This document shows positions 31,343 through 41,601 of a DNA stretch of 64,000 nucleotides, one piece after another; position 1 is the first letter of the stretch, and every line of letters begins with the position of its first letter. Source of the stretch: Segatella copri (GTDB taxonomy: Bacteria; Bacteroidota; Bacteroidia; Bacteroidales; Bacteroidaceae); contig NZ_CP137557.1 in NCBI RefSeq assembly GCF_019249655.2, forward strand, positions 3,629,001 through 3,693,000, read 5' to 3'. The position numbers were made by a program, and so were the translations under genes. The notes beneath the pieces are model-generated. The model did not search any database. It was given only the letters and a program-made list of their open reading frames with translations, and was not told the origin of the DNA.

Positions 31343-33007
31343 ATGAAAAAAGTATTGATTTCGTTGCTCATGGTGCTGCTCGCAGCACCTGCTTTTGCAC
31401 AGATAGATAGAGATCATGATTTCAAGACGGCGAAGAATATGGATATATTCAACTCCATCTACAAGAATCTGGACCTCATGTACGTGGATACGCTCGATGC
31501 CGAAGAGGTGGTGGGCAATGGTATCAAGGCTATGTTGGGTAGTCTGGACCCTTATACCACTTACTATCCAGAGGAGAAAGTCAACGAACTGAAGAATATG
31601 CTCACCGGTAAATATGCCGGTGTGGGTGCCGTGGTGCGCTACAATTTCCAGTTGCAGCGTGTCTGCATCAGCGAGCCATACGAGAATATGCCTGCTGCCG
31701 AAGTGGGATTGAAGAAGGGAGACATCATCCTCAGCATCGACAATGAAGATATGACCAATAAAGACGTGGCTTATGTGAGCGATCATCTTCGTGGTGACCC
31801 GGGTACATCCTTTATCATTAAGGTGAAACGGCCAAGTACGGGCAAGACTCTGAAGATGAAGATAACCCGCCGTACCATCCAGATGCCGTTCCTCCCATAT
31901 TACGGTATGCTGGAGGGCGGATTCGGATACATCAACTTCAATTCCTTTACCGACAATTGCGCCAAGGACGTGCGCCGTGCATTCATCGACCTGAAAAAAC
32001 AGGGTGCCAAGGGCTTGGTGTTCGACCTCCGCAACAATGGCGGCGGTTCGGTGAGCGAGGCGGTGAGCATCATCAACATGTTCCTGCCAAAGGGAAAGAC
32101 CGTGCTGAAGATGCAGGGCAAGCTGCAGCGTTCCAACAAGGAATACAAGACCAGCGTGGAGCCTGTAGACTCCGTAATGCCGATGGTGGTGCTCGTGAAT
32201 GGAAATTCTGCCAGCGCCAGCGAGATTATGAGCGGCAGTTTGCAGGACTATGACCGTGCTATTATATTAGGTACGCGCACGTATGGCAAGGGACTGGTGC
32301 AGACCACGATGGACCTGCCTTACAACGGACTGATGAAGCTGACCACAGCCAAATACTATATTCCGAGCGGAAGATGCGTGCAGGCGCTCAACTACAAGCA
32401 TTCCAAGGGAGGCTATGTGGAGCATGTGCCTGATTCCCTGACCAAGGTGTTCTATACCGCCAATGGAAGAGAGGTGCGTGATGGCGGCGGCGTGAAGCCG
32501 GATGTTGAGGTGAAGCCTGACTCGCTTCCTAACATCGCCTTCTATCTGGCGGGCGCAAGAGATAGCAACGAGGTGATGCTCAACTACGAAGTGGATTACA
32601 TCGCCAAGCATCCTACCATCGCCCCTGCCAAGGATTTCGCCCTTACCGATGCCGACTACGATGAGTTCAAGGCAAGAGTGCTGAAGGCGGATTTCAAATA
32701 CGACCGAGAGACCGAGAAATATCTGAAGGACTTGGAGAAACTCGCCAAGTTCGAGGGATATTACGATGATGCCAAACCGGAGTTTGAGGCTTTGAAGAAG
32801 AAGCTGAGCCACAATGTGGCGAAAGACCTGGATTACAACAAGGAGTATATCAAGCAACTGTTGGAAAATGAGATTGTTGCAGCCTATTATTTCCAGGCTG
32901 GTGCCATCCAGAACTCTCTGCGTTATGACAAGCAGATTAAGGAAGCTGTAAAGTTGCTGAATTCACCTGAAGAATACAGCAAAATATTGCGTCCGGCAAA
33001 GAAATAA
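31343..33007 (+). CDS. S41 family C-terminal processing peptidase
   Basis: 554 residues from MKKVLISLLMVLLAAPAFAQ, a clear signal peptide; the start six codons upstream is less likely. A PDZ domain (YAGVGAVVRY, VGLKKGDIILSIDNEDM) precedes the tail-specific protease core: GGFGYINFNSF, GLVFDLRNNGGGSV, VLVNGNSASASEIMSGSLQD (nucleophile Ser) and RTYGKGLVQT (catalytic Lys). It cuts exported proteins near their C-termini in the periplasm. About 180 residues at the end form a helical region. A short gap and own promoter separate it from rimP. Confidence 0.93.
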   Translation: MKKVLISLLMVLLAAPAFAQIDRDHDFKTAKNMDIFNSIYKNLDLMYVDTLDAEEVVGNGIKAMLGSLDPYTTYYPEEKVNELKNMLTGKYAGVGAVVRYNFQLQRVCISEPYENMPAAEVGLKKGDIILSIDNEDMTNKDVAYVSDHLRGDPGTSFIIKVKRPSTGKTLKMKITRRTIQMPFLPYYGMLEGGFGYINFNSFTDNCAKDVRRAFIDLKKQGAKGLVFDLRNNGGGSVSEAVSIINMFLPKGKTVLKMQGKLQRSNKEYKTSVEPVDSVMPMVVLVNGNSASASEIMSGSLQDYDRAIILGTRTYGKGLVQTTMDLPYNGLMKLTTAKYYIPSGRCVQALNYKHSKGGYVEHVPDSLTKVFYTANGREVRDGGGVKPDVEVKPDSLPNIAFYLAGARDSNEVMLNYEVDYIAKHPTIAPAKDFALTDADYDEFKARVLKADFKYDRETEKYLKDLEKLAKFEGYYDDAKPEFEALKKKLSHNVAKDLDYNKEYIKQLLENEIVAAYYFQAGAIQNSLRYDKQIKEAVKLLNSPEEYSKILRPAKK

Positions 33008-33069
33008 GTGCTAAATTCTGCACAATTACCTAAAAATGCGCAGGTTATGAAGAAAAAAACGGGGAAATC

Positions 33070-33101
33070 TTTGGATATTCTCAAAAATATTCGTAATTTT
33101 G
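33070..33101 (+). promoter_or_regulatory. Promoter of the rimP-nusA-infB operon
   Basis: TTTG (33070-33073), 20 bases, then TAATTTTG (33094-33101): a full -33/-7 pair. The leader to the rimP start is about 55 bases. Confidence 0.7.
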
Positions 33102-33161
33102 CACCGTTCAGTGGAATGAGGGGCTCGCAAGAGTTCCTCATTTTATTTTAAATAGGTATAT

Positions 33162-33629
33162 ATGATTGATAAAAACGTCGTAAAAAAATTAGTTGATGAA
33201 TGGCTCCAGGATCAGGAATATTTCCTGGTAGACATTGAAATCAGTCCGGACAATCGCATCGTAGTCGAGATTGACCACGCTGACGGTGTATGGATTGAGG
33301 ATTGTGTGGCTTTGAGTAGATATATTGAAGAACGCTTGAGTCGTGATGACGAGGACTATGAGCTGGAGGTAGGATCCGCAGGTCTCGGTCAGCCATTCAA
33401 GGTTCCACAGCAGTATATCAACTTCGTAGGCAAGGAGGTAGAGGTGCTCGATGCAGATGGCATCAAGGTAAAGGGCATCTTGAAGGCTGTGGACGGTAAC
33501 GACTTCACAGTTGGCGTGGAAGAAAAGGTAAAGGTTGAAGGTAAGAAGCGTCCTGTAAAGATGGAAGTGGACCACGTTTACCAGATGGATAAAGTAAAAT
33601 ATACAAAATATATAATCAGTTTCAAATAA
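33162..33629 (+). CDS. rimP: Ribosome maturation factor RimP
   Basis: 155 residues. The N-terminal domain (FLVDIEISPDNRIVVEIDHADGVWIEDCVALSRYIEE) and the GSAGLGQPF segment are typical of RimP, followed by a small SH3-like C-terminal domain with GILKAVDGNDFTV. It helps the maturation of the 30S subunit. First gene of a classical rimP-nusA-infB operon; nusA follows after 3 bases. Confidence 0.95.
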   Translation: MIDKNVVKKLVDEWLQDQEYFLVDIEISPDNRIVVEIDHADGVWIEDCVALSRYIEERLSRDDEDYELEVGSAGLGQPFKVPQQYINFVGKEVEVLDADGIKVKGILKAVDGNDFTVGVEEKVKVEGKKRPVKMEVDHVYQMDKVKYTKYIISFK

Positions 33630-33632
33630 GCT

Positions 33633-34895
33633 ATGGCTAAAAAAGAGCAAGAATTAACTGCGAGTATGATTGATACATTCCGCGAGTTTAAAGAAACCAA
33701 GAATATCGACCGTACTACTTTGGTAAGTGTGTTGGAGGAAAGTTTCCGCAACGTGCTTGCTAAGATTTTCGGTAGTGACGAAAACTTCGATGTTATCGTG
33801 AACCCAGACAAGGGTGACTTCGAGATTTATCGCAACCGTGTAGTTGTTGCCGATGGTGAGGTAGAGGATGAGAACAAGGAAATCGCCCTTTCCGAAGCTC
33901 AGAAGATTGAGCCAGACTACGAGGTAGGCGAGGATGTGAGCGAGAAGGTTGACTTCAACAAGTTCGGCCGCCGTGCTATCCTGACCCTTCGCCAGACATT
34001 GGCTTCTAAGATTCTTGAGCTTGAGCATGACTCTCTCTATAATAAGTACAAGGATCGCGTGGGTCAGGTAATCTCTGGTGAGGTTTACCAGGTATGGAAG
34101 CGCGAGGTGCTTATCGTTGACGACGAGAACAACGAGTTGATGTTGCCTAAGACAGAGCAGATTCCTGGCGACAACTATCGCAAGGGTGAGACAGTGCGTG
34201 CCGTCATCCTCCGTGTTGACAACGACAACAACAACCCTAAGATTATCCTGAGCCGTACAGCGCCTATCTTCCTGCAGCGTCTGCTGGAGGCAGAGGTTCC
34301 TGAGATAGCAGAGGGTCTGGTAGCCATCCGTCGCATCGCCCGTCTTCCGGGAGAGCGTGCCAAGATTGCAGTGGAGAGCTTCGACGAGCGCATCGATCCA
34401 GTAGGTGCCTGCGTAGGTGTAAAGGGTAGCCGTGTTCACGGTATCGTTCGTGAGCTCTGCAACGAGAACCTCGACGTCATCAACTACAGCGCCAATACCA
34501 AGCTGTTCATCCAGCGTGCCCTGGCTCCTGCTTCTATCACCTCTGTCACCATCGACGAGGAGAACAAGAAGGCTGAGGTGTTCCTGAAGCCAGAGGAGGT
34601 AAGCCTGGCCATCGGTCGTGGCGGTATGAACATCAAGCTGGCTTCTATGCTTACAGAATACACCATCGATGTGTTCCGCGAGGTGGGCGAGAATGAGGCT
34701 GATGAGGATATCTACCTGGATGAGTTCTCTGACGAGATCGACCAGTGGGTTATCGATGCTATCAAGGGTATCGGCTACGATACAGCCAAGCAGGTGCTCA
34801 ACGCACCACGCGACATGATTGTAGAGAAGGCTGACCTTGAGGAGGAGACCGTTGATAACGTTCTCAAGGTATTGCGAGCTGAATTCGAACAATAA
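33633..34895 (+). CDS. nusA: Transcription termination/antitermination factor NusA
   Basis: 420 residues: N-terminal polymerase-binding domain, S1 domain (VGQVISGEVYQVWKREVLIVDDENNELMLP), and two KH domains (FDERIDPVGACVGVKGSRVHGIVREL; SLAIGRGGMNIKLASMLTEYTIDV). A short acidic tail with a helix-hairpin-helix-like piece (AIKGIGYDTAKQVLNAPRD) ends it. It binds RNA polymerase and nascent RNA and controls pausing. It lies 3 bases after rimP and 65 bases before infB. Confidence 0.96.
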   Translation: MAKKEQELTASMIDTFREFKETKNIDRTTLVSVLEESFRNVLAKIFGSDENFDVIVNPDKGDFEIYRNRVVVADGEVEDENKEIALSEAQKIEPDYEVGEDVSEKVDFNKFGRRAILTLRQTLASKILELEHDSLYNKYKDRVGQVISGEVYQVWKREVLIVDDENNELMLPKTEQIPGDNYRKGETVRAVILRVDNDNNNPKIILSRTAPIFLQRLLEAEVPEIAEGLVAIRRIARLPGERAKIAVESFDERIDPVGACVGVKGSRVHGIVRELCNENLDVINYSANTKLFIQRALAPASITSVTIDEENKKAEVFLKPEEVSLAIGRGGMNIKLASMLTEYTIDVFREVGENEADEDIYLDEFSDEIDQWVIDAIKGIGYDTAKQVLNAPRDMIVEKADLEEETVDNVLKVLRAEFEQ

Positions 34896-34960
34896 TTTTC
34901 CCTTGCTGGCGGGTGCTACAGGGGAATCAAACTTTAAAAATAGGAGATTAAAATATATAT

Positions 34961-37864
34961 ATGAGCATCAGATTACACAAAGCACTACGTGAATTGAATA
35001 TAGGACTTCAGACGGCAGTTGAATTCCTAGAACGAAAGAAAGACCTGGGAGAGGTCAAGGCCGAACCGAGCTTCAAACTCAGCGACCAGCAGTATCAGGC
35101 ATTGACTAATGCCTTCAGTCATGATAAGGAGGTTCGCGATCAGGCCGAGAAACTCTTTTCCAAAAAGGGCAAGGATAAGAAGCGTGCACAAGAGCAGGAC
35201 GACCTTCATGCCGAAAACTCGTTGGAGTCAAGCAAGCAGCAGCAGTTCAAGCCGCTGGGTAAGATTGACTTGGATAGCATCGGCAAGGGAAACTCTGCAG
35301 AGTCTGCTGCCCATAAGTCAGAGAAACCTAAGCACGAGACTGCTGCCGTCAGTCACGCGCCAGTAAAAGAAGCTCGTAAGGCTGAGCCAAAACATGATCA
35401 GAGACCTCATCAACAGGGCTCTCAGCAAAAACAACAGATGAAACAAGAGAATCAGCAAAAATCACAGCAGCCAAAGATGAATGACTCCAAGGGTCATAAG
35501 AATGCTGCACAGGGTAAACAGAATGGAAACGCTCAGCACCAGAATGCTGAGCAGAAGTCACAGCAGAATACTGCTGCTGGCAGTCAGGCTTCAAGTGTAT
35601 TCACACTTAAGAGTGAGAAGAAGTTCTCTGCCAATGAGCCTAAGGTGTTGGGTAAGATTGACCTCTCTTCTCTCAACCAGAGTACTCGTCCTAAGAAAAA
35701 GTCGAAGGAGGAGAGACGCAAGGAGCGTGAGGAGAAATTGGCTCAGCAGCACAACGATCGCAAGAAGCGTGTTCGTATCAACAAGGAGCGTGTTGACATC
35801 AATGCCGAAGCTAAGAACAATGGCGACGGTAACGGCCAGAATAATAAGGGCAATAATGGCAACAATGGTGGCAACAAGAAGAACAGAAACAAGAACAGAA
35901 ATAATAACAATAATAACAAGGGCAATAACAACAACCGCGGCAACCAGCGCCAGATTGAGGTGGACGACGAGGCTGTAGCACGCCAGGTAAAGGAGACTCT
36001 CGCCCGTTTGACCAGCAAGAGCCAGAACAAGAAGGGTGCTAAGTATCGTAAGGAGAAGCGTGAGGCTGTTCAGGAGAAGTTGCAGGACCAGGCTCGTCAG
36101 GAGCAGAAGGAAAGCAAGACCCTGAAGCTCACTGAGTTCGTTACCGTTAGCGAATTGGCTACGATGATGGACATCAGCGTTACTCAGGTTATCTCTACCC
36201 TGATGGGTGTAGGTATCATGGTTTCTATCAATCAGCGTCTGGATGCAGAGACCATCAACATGGTGGCTGAGGAGTTCGGTTTCAAGACCGAATACGTGAG
36301 TGCCGAGGTTCAGGAGGCCGTGAGCGAGGAAGAGGATGATGAGAACGACTTGGTTCCACGTGCTCCAATCGTAACCGTGATGGGTCACGTAGACCACGGT
36401 AAGACCTCTTTGCTCGACTATATCCGCAATACCAATGTGATTGCCGGTGAGGCGGGTGGTATTACCCAGCATATCGGTGCATACAGTGTTACGCTGAACA
36501 GTGGTCGCAAGGTAACCTTCCTGGATACTCCAGGTCACGAGGCGTTCACCGCCATGCGTGCCCGTGGTGCTCAGGCCACCGATATCGCCATCATCATCAT
36601 CGCAGCCGATGACTCTGTGATGCCTACTACCAAAGAGGCTATCGCCCATGCACAGGCTGCCGGTGTGCCAATGGTATTCGCAATCAACAAGATTGATAAG
36701 CCAGGTGCCAACCCAGACCGTATCCGTGAGGACTTGGCTAACATGAACCTGCTCGTTGAGGAGTGGGGAGGTAAGTATCAGTGCCAGGAAATCAGTGCCA
36801 AGAAGGGTATCGGTGTTCACGATCTGCTCGACAAGGTGCTCCTTGAGGCTGATATGCTCGACTTGAAGGCTAACCCTAACCGTCGCGCAACAGGTACCAT
36901 CATCGAGTCTTCTCTCGACAAGGGTCGTGGATACGTTTCTACCGTATTGGTTGCCAACGGTACCTTGAAGGTAGGCGACATCGTTCTCGCCGGAACTTCT
37001 TGGGGCCGTGTCAAGGCGATGTTCAATGAGCGTAATGCCAACATCAAGTCAGCAGCTCCAGCTGAGCCAGCTATCATCCTCGGTTTGAACGGTGCGCCTA
37101 CTGCAGGTGACCAGTTCCACGTAATCGAGACAGAGCAGGAGGCTCGCGAAATCGCCAACAAGCGTGAGCAGTTGCAGCGTGAGCAGGGCTTGCGTACTCA
37201 GAAGCGCTTGACCTTGGGTGATATTTCTCACCGTATCGCACGTGGTGAGTTCCACGAGTTGAACGTCATCGTGAAGGGTGATACCGACGGTTCTGTTGAG
37301 GCATTGAGCGACTCATTCATCAAGCTTTCTACCGAGAAGGTTCAGGTGAACGTAGTCAACAAGGCTGTGGGTCAGATTTCTGAGAACGATGTGATGTTGG
37401 CTTCTGCTTCAGATGCTGTCATCGTTGGTTTCCAGGTTCGTCCATCTGCTGATGCACGCAAGGCTGCCGACCGTGAGGGTGTTGAAATCAACACATACTC
37501 TATCATCTACGATGCTATCGACGATATCAAGAGCGCGATGGTAGGTATGCTCGACAAGGTGAAGAAGGAAATCGTTACCGGTCAGGTTGAGGTGAAGCAG
37601 ACCTTCAAGATTTCCAAGGTGGGTACTATTGCCGGTGGTCTCGTTACCGAGGGTAAGGTACACGCTAAGGATAAGGCTCGCGTCATCCGTGACGGTATCG
37701 TCATCCGTACAGCAGAAATCGGTGCCTTGAAGCGTTACAAGGACGATGTCAAGGAGGTGGTTACCGGTATGGAGTGCGGTTTGAGCCTCGTCAACTACAA
37801 CGATATCCAGGAAGGCGACATTATCGAGACCTTCACAGAAATCGAGGTAGAGCAGAAATTGTAA
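34961..37864 (+). CDS. infB: Translation initiation factor IF-2
   Basis: 967 residues, somewhat longer than E. coli IF-2 alpha. The N-terminus has an IF2_N-like helix ([24 protein letters not shown]) followed by roughly 300 residues of low complexity: Gln/Lys-rich (about 150-210) and an Asn/Gly-rich stretch (about 290-325). The G domain has [12 protein letters not shown] (G1), [14 protein letters not shown] (G3) and [15 protein letters not shown] (G4), then domains II-IV. It brings initiator tRNA to the ribosome. The Asn-rich linker is encoded by repeated aat/aac and should be variable between strains. Confidence 0.97.
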   Translation: MSIRLHKALRELNIGLQTAVEFLERKKDLGEVKAEPSFKLSDQQYQALTNAFSHDKEVRDQAEKLFSKKGKDKKRAQEQDDLHAENSLESSKQQQFKPLGKIDLDSIGKGNSAESAAHKSEKPKHETAAVSHAPVKEARKAEPKHDQRPHQQGSQQKQQMKQENQQKSQQPKMNDSKGHKNAAQGKQNGNAQHQNAEQKSQQNTAAGSQASSVFTLKSEKKFSANEPKVLGKIDLSSLNQSTRPKKKSKEERRKEREEKLAQQHNDRKKRVRINKERVDINAEAKNNGDGNGQNNKGNNGNNGGNKKNRNKNRNNNNNNKGNNNNRGNQRQIEVDDEAVARQVKETLARLTSKSQNKKGAKYRKEKREAVQEKLQDQARQEQKESKTLKLTEFVTVSELATMMDISVTQVISTLMGVGIMVSINQRLDAETINMVAEEFGFKTEYVSAEVQEAVSEEEDDENDLVPRAPIVTVMGHVDHGKTSLLDYIRNTNVIAGEAGGITQHIGAYSVTLNSGRKVTFLDTPGHEAFTAMRARGAQATDIAIIIIAADDSVMPTTKEAIAHAQAAGVPMVFAINKIDKPGANPDRIREDLANMNLLVEEWGGKYQCQEISAKKGIGVHDLLDKVLLEADMLDLKANPNRRATGTIIESSLDKGRGYVSTVLVANGTLKVGDIVLAGTSWGRVKAMFNERNANIKSAAPAEPAIILGLNGAPTAGDQFHVIETEQEAREIANKREQLQREQGLRTQKRLTLGDISHRIARGEFHELNVIVKGDTDGSVEALSDSFIKLSTEKVQVNVVNKAVGQISENDVMLASASDAVIVGFQVRPSADARKAADREGVEINTYSIIYDAIDDIKSAMVGMLDKVKKEIVTGQVEVKQTFKISKVGTIAGGLVTEGKVHAKDKARVIRDGIVIRTAEIGALKRYKDDVKEVVTGMECGLSLVNYNDIQEGDIIETFTEIEVEQKL

Positions 37865-37890
37865 TATAGCATATATTATATATAATAAGG

Positions 37891-37925
37891 TAGGGATGAG
37901 TCCTCAGCGGCTTATCCCTATTTAG
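37891..37925 (+). terminator. Weak terminator after infB
   Basis: 10-bp stem tagggatgag / cttatcccta (one G-U) with a 10-base loop and only three T after it. It separates the rimP operon from the suf operon. Confidence 0.55.
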
Positions 37926-37957
37926 GGTTAAAATAACGAAAGGTTATTCTAAATAAA

Positions 37958-39409
37958 ATGGCAGAAATAGAGAAAGAACAGAATCAGGTTGTCAAGGACG
38001 TGATAGACCAGAAATATGAGTATGGTTTTACCACCGATGTACATACTGAAATCATAGAAAAGGGTCTCAACGAGGATGTTGTGCGCCTGATCTCGCAGAA
38101 GAAGGGAGAGCCAGACTGGATGCTCGAATTTCGTCTGAAAGCCTACAATTACTGGAAGACGCTCAAGGAGCCAAAGTGGGGACACGTGCACGTGCCACCT
38201 ATTGACTACCAGGAGATTTCATACTATGCCGATCCTTTGGCAAAGAAGCCGAAGAACAAGGAGATTGATCCTGAGCTGGAGAAGACATTCGACAAGCTCG
38301 GTATTCCTCTGGAGGAGCGTCTGGCTTTGAGCGGCACCGCCGTGGATGCCATCATGGACTCTGTGTCGGTGAAGACTACCTTCAAGGAGAAACTCCGTGA
38401 GAAGGGCGTCATCTTCTGCAGTATCGGCGAGGCAGTGAAAGAGCATCCTGATTTGGTAAGAGAGTATCTGGGAACCGTGGTTCCTTATCGTGATAACTTC
38501 TATGCAGCCTTGAACAGTTGCGTATTCAGTGATGGCTCATTCGTTTATATTCCTAAGGGCGTCCGCTGTCCGATGGAGTTGAGCAGTTACTTCCGCATCA
38601 ATGCCCGTAACACCGGTCAGTTTGAGCGTACATTGATCATCGCCGATGATGATGCCTACGTTTCTTACCTGGAGGGATGTACAGCGCCAATGCGTGATGA
38701 GAACCAGCTCCATGCAGCTATCGTAGAGATTATTGTCAAGGATAATGCAGAGGTGAAGTACTCTACCGTTCAGAACTGGTATCCTGGTGATGAACATGGT
38801 AAGGGTGGTGTGCTGAACCTGGTAACCAAGCGAGGTGACTTGCGTGGTGTGAACTCTAAGTTGAGCTGGACTCAGGTAGAGACGGGTTCTGCGATTACCT
38901 GGAAGTATCCTTCCTGCATCTTGCGTGGCGACAACTCTGTGGCAGAGTTCTACAGTGTGGCTGTTACCAACAACTATCAGGAGGCTGATACGGGTACCAA
39001 GATGATCCACATGGGTAAGAACACCAAGAGTACCATCATCTCTAAGGGTATCTCGGCAGGTCATAGCCAGAACTCCTATCGTGGTCTGGTTCGTGCTACA
39101 TCCAATGCCGATAATGCCCGCAACTACAGTTCCTGCGACTCTTTGTTGCTGGGCAGCGATTGCGGAGCGCATACCTTCCCATACATGGATGCCCATAACG
39201 ATACAGCCGTGTTCGAGCATGAGGCAACTACCTCGAAGATTTCAGAAGACCAGCTCTTCTATTGCAATCAGCGAGGTATTCCTACCGAGGAGGCTGTCGG
39301 TCTGATCGTAAACGGCTATGCCAAGGATGTGCTCAACAAGTTGCCTATGGAGTTTGCCGTAGAGGCACAGAAACTCCTGAGTGTTTCACTCGAAGGAACC
39401 GTAGGATAA
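37958..39409 (+). CDS. sufB: Fe-S cluster assembly protein SufB
   Basis: 483 residues, full length. [19 protein letters not shown] and the core [23 protein letters not shown] plus SHSQ-type end [12 protein letters not shown] and [18 protein letters not shown] are SufB hallmarks. It is the scaffold partner in the SufBC2D complex. First gene of sufB-C-D-S; sufC begins 43 bases later. No regulator (such as SufR) or SufE is seen next to it. Confidence 0.97.
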   Translation: MAEIEKEQNQVVKDVIDQKYEYGFTTDVHTEIIEKGLNEDVVRLISQKKGEPDWMLEFRLKAYNYWKTLKEPKWGHVHVPPIDYQEISYYADPLAKKPKNKEIDPELEKTFDKLGIPLEERLALSGTAVDAIMDSVSVKTTFKEKLREKGVIFCSIGEAVKEHPDLVREYLGTVVPYRDNFYAALNSCVFSDGSFVYIPKGVRCPMELSSYFRINARNTGQFERTLIIADDDAYVSYLEGCTAPMRDENQLHAAIVEIIVKDNAEVKYSTVQNWYPGDEHGKGGVLNLVTKRGDLRGVNSKLSWTQVETGSAITWKYPSCILRGDNSVAEFYSVAVTNNYQEADTGTKMIHMGKNTKSTIISKGISAGHSQNSYRGLVRATSNADNARNYSSCDSLLLGSDCGAHTFPYMDAHNDTAVFEHEATTSKISEDQLFYCNQRGIPTEEAVGLIVNGYAKDVLNKLPMEFAVEAQKLLSVSLEGTVG

Positions 39410-39452
39410 TCATCATTATTCTCGATGAAATCGATAAAAATAGACTAAAATT

Positions 39453-40208
39453 ATGTTAGAGGTAAAGAATCTGCATGCTACTATTGCAGGCAAAGAAATA
39501 TTGAAAGGTATCAACCTGACCATCAACGATGGTGAGATACATGCTATCATGGGACCTAATGGTTCCGGTAAGTCAACCTTGAGCGCTGTGCTCACAGGTA
39601 ACCCTCTCTATACCGTAACCGAGGGTGAGGCTATCTTCAACGGCAAGAACCTTCTGGATATGAAGCCAGAGGACCGTGCCCGTGAAGGCTTGTTCCTCTC
39701 TTTCCAGTATCCAGTGGAGATTCCTGGCGTATCCATGACCAACTTCATGCGTGCGGCTATCAATGCCAAGCGCGAGTATCAGGGTTTGGAACCATTGAAC
39801 ACCAGCGAATTCATGAAGCTGATGCGTGAGAAGCGCGAGTTGGTGGAACTGGACAGCAAGTTGGCTCGCCGTTCTGTAAACGAAGGATTCTCAGGTGGTG
39901 AGAAGAAGCGCAACGAGATTTTCCAGATGGCGATGCTGGAGCCAAAGCTTTCTATTCTCGATGAAACCGACTCGGGTCTCGACGTGGATGCTATGCGTAT
40001 CGTGGCTGACGGTGTGAACAAGATGCATACCGACCAGACTTCTGCCATCGTCATTACTCACTATGAGCGTCTGCTCGATATGATTAAGCCAAGTGTGGTT
40101 CACGTACTCTATAAGGGTAGAATCGTGAAGACTGCCGGTCCTGAACTTGCCAAGGAGATTGAGGCTCGTGGTTACGACTGGATCAAGGCTGAAGTAGATG
40201 AGAAATAA
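39453..40208 (+). CDS. sufC: Fe-S assembly ATPase SufC
   Basis: 251 residues. ABC-type ATPase: Walker A GPNGSGKSTLSAVL, signature FSGGEKKRNEI, Walker B LSILDETDSGLD, and the H-loop VITHYERLL. Energises cluster assembly with SufB and SufD. sufD starts just after it. Confidence 0.97.
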   Translation: MLEVKNLHATIAGKEILKGINLTINDGEIHAIMGPNGSGKSTLSAVLTGNPLYTVTEGEAIFNGKNLLDMKPEDRAREGLFLSFQYPVEIPGVSMTNFMRAAINAKREYQGLEPLNTSEFMKLMREKRELVELDSKLARRSVNEGFSGGEKKRNEIFQMAMLEPKLSILDETDSGLDVDAMRIVADGVNKMHTDQTSAIVITHYERLLDMIKPSVVHVLYKGRIVKTAGPELAKEIEARGYDWIKAEVDEK

Positions 40209-40221
40209 TAGGAGGATGGCT

Positions 40222-41565
40222 ATGCTTTCAGAAAATCAATATTTAGACTTGTATCAGTCTTCTTCGAGAATGATCAAGAGGAACAGTGCTGAGGTGCTCA
40301 ATGCGGTGCGCGATGCTGCCTTCGAGGACTTCCGTCGCCTGGGCTTCCCTTCCCGAAAGGTAGAAAGATACAAGTACACAGATATGAGTGCCATCTTCGA
40401 GCCAGACTATGGCTTGAACTTGAACCGTCTGGAAATTCCGGTAGATCCATACGAGGCTTTCCGCTGCGATGTGCCTAACCTGAGCACTTCGCTCTACTTC
40501 GTGGTGAACGATGCTTTCTATAACAAGGCATTGCCAAAGGTGGAGTTGCCAGAGGGTGTTATCGTGGATTCTTTGAGCAAGATTGCTACAGAAAACCCCG
40601 ATTTCATCGAGAAATACTATGCCAAGATTGCCAAAACCGATGAAGATGGCATCACGGCATTGAATACATTTCTGGCACAGGATGGCTTGTTGATCTACGT
40701 ACCAAAGAACGTGAAGGTGGAGCGAACCATTCAGGTAATCAATATCCTTCGTTCGGATGTTGATTTGATGGTAAACCGTCGTGTCCTCATCGTGATGGAA
40801 CAGGGCGCTGAGGCCAAGCTCCTCTTCTGCGACCATGCAGCCGATGACAAGAACTTCCTCGCTACCCAGGTAATCGAGGCTTATGTTGGCGAGAATGCCA
40901 GTCTCGACCTCTATTGTCTGGAGGAGACTCATTACAAGAACCGTCGTGTCAGCAACGTTTACATTGAGCAGCAGGCTAACAGCCGTGTAAACCATAACGT
41001 CATCACGCTTCATAACGGTATCACCCGCAACCGACTCGACCTCGTGTTCAAGGGCGAGGGAGCTGAGTGCTTCTGCAATGGTTGTGTGATTGCCGATAAG
41101 AACCAGGTGGTAGATAACAATACGCTCATCGACCACCAGGTGGGTCATTGTACCAGCAACGAACTTTATAAGTATGTACTCGATGGTGAGGCACGTGGTG
41201 CTTTTGCCGGTAGAGTATTGGTTCGTCATGGTGCCCAGAAGACTACTTCGCAGGAAACCAACCAGAATCTCTGTGCTACGAAGACTGCCCGCATGTTCAC
41301 CCAGCCGATGCTGGAGATTTATGCCGACGATGTGAAGTGTGCGCACGGAAGTACTGTAGGTCAGCTCAACGATGCGGCATTGTTCTATATGCAGCAGCGT
41401 GGAGTGAGCCGTGAGGAGGCTAAGTTGCTCCTTCAGTTTGCATTTATCAACGAAGTCATCGACAAGATGGAGCTGGAGCCATTGCGCGATCGCCTGCATC
41501 ATCTCGTAGAGAAGCGATTCCGTGGTGAGCTCAATAAGTGTGAGGGCTGCAAGCTTTGCAAGTAG
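40222..41565 (+). CDS. sufD: Fe-S cluster assembly protein SufD
   Basis: 447 residues from MLSENQYLDLY. Two ATG codons lie six bases apart; the sequence taggagg ends at the first ATG, so the second ATG, six bases beyond it, has the better Shine-Dalgarno spacing. A start inside sufC is less likely. The SufBD core is clear (FLAQDGLLIYVPKNVKVERTIQ-like strand, QETNQNLCATKTARMFTQPMLEI, KCAHGSTVGQLNDAALFY). It forms the scaffold complex with SufB and SufC. Confidence 0.95.
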   Translation: MLSENQYLDLYQSSSRMIKRNSAEVLNAVRDAAFEDFRRLGFPSRKVERYKYTDMSAIFEPDYGLNLNRLEIPVDPYEAFRCDVPNLSTSLYFVVNDAFYNKALPKVELPEGVIVDSLSKIATENPDFIEKYYAKIAKTDEDGITALNTFLAQDGLLIYVPKNVKVERTIQVINILRSDVDLMVNRRVLIVMEQGAEAKLLFCDHAADDKNFLATQVIEAYVGENASLDLYCLEETHYKNRRVSNVYIEQQANSRVNHNVITLHNGITRNRLDLVFKGEGAECFCNGCVIADKNQVVDNNTLIDHQVGHCTSNELYKYVLDGEARGAFAGRVLVRHGAQKTTSQETNQNLCATKTARMFTQPMLEIYADDVKCAHGSTVGQLNDAALFYMQQRGVSREEAKLLLQFAFINEVIDKMELEPLRDRLHHLVEKRFRGELNKCEGCKLCK

Positions 41566-41601
41566 ATAATATCCTTTTAAAGGAGTAAAGTTCTTAAAAC
41601 T

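Noticed and set aside
33654..34892. Open frame of about 410 codons opposite nusA
   Set aside because: Fully antisense to a clear nusA; low-complexity composition, no start context.
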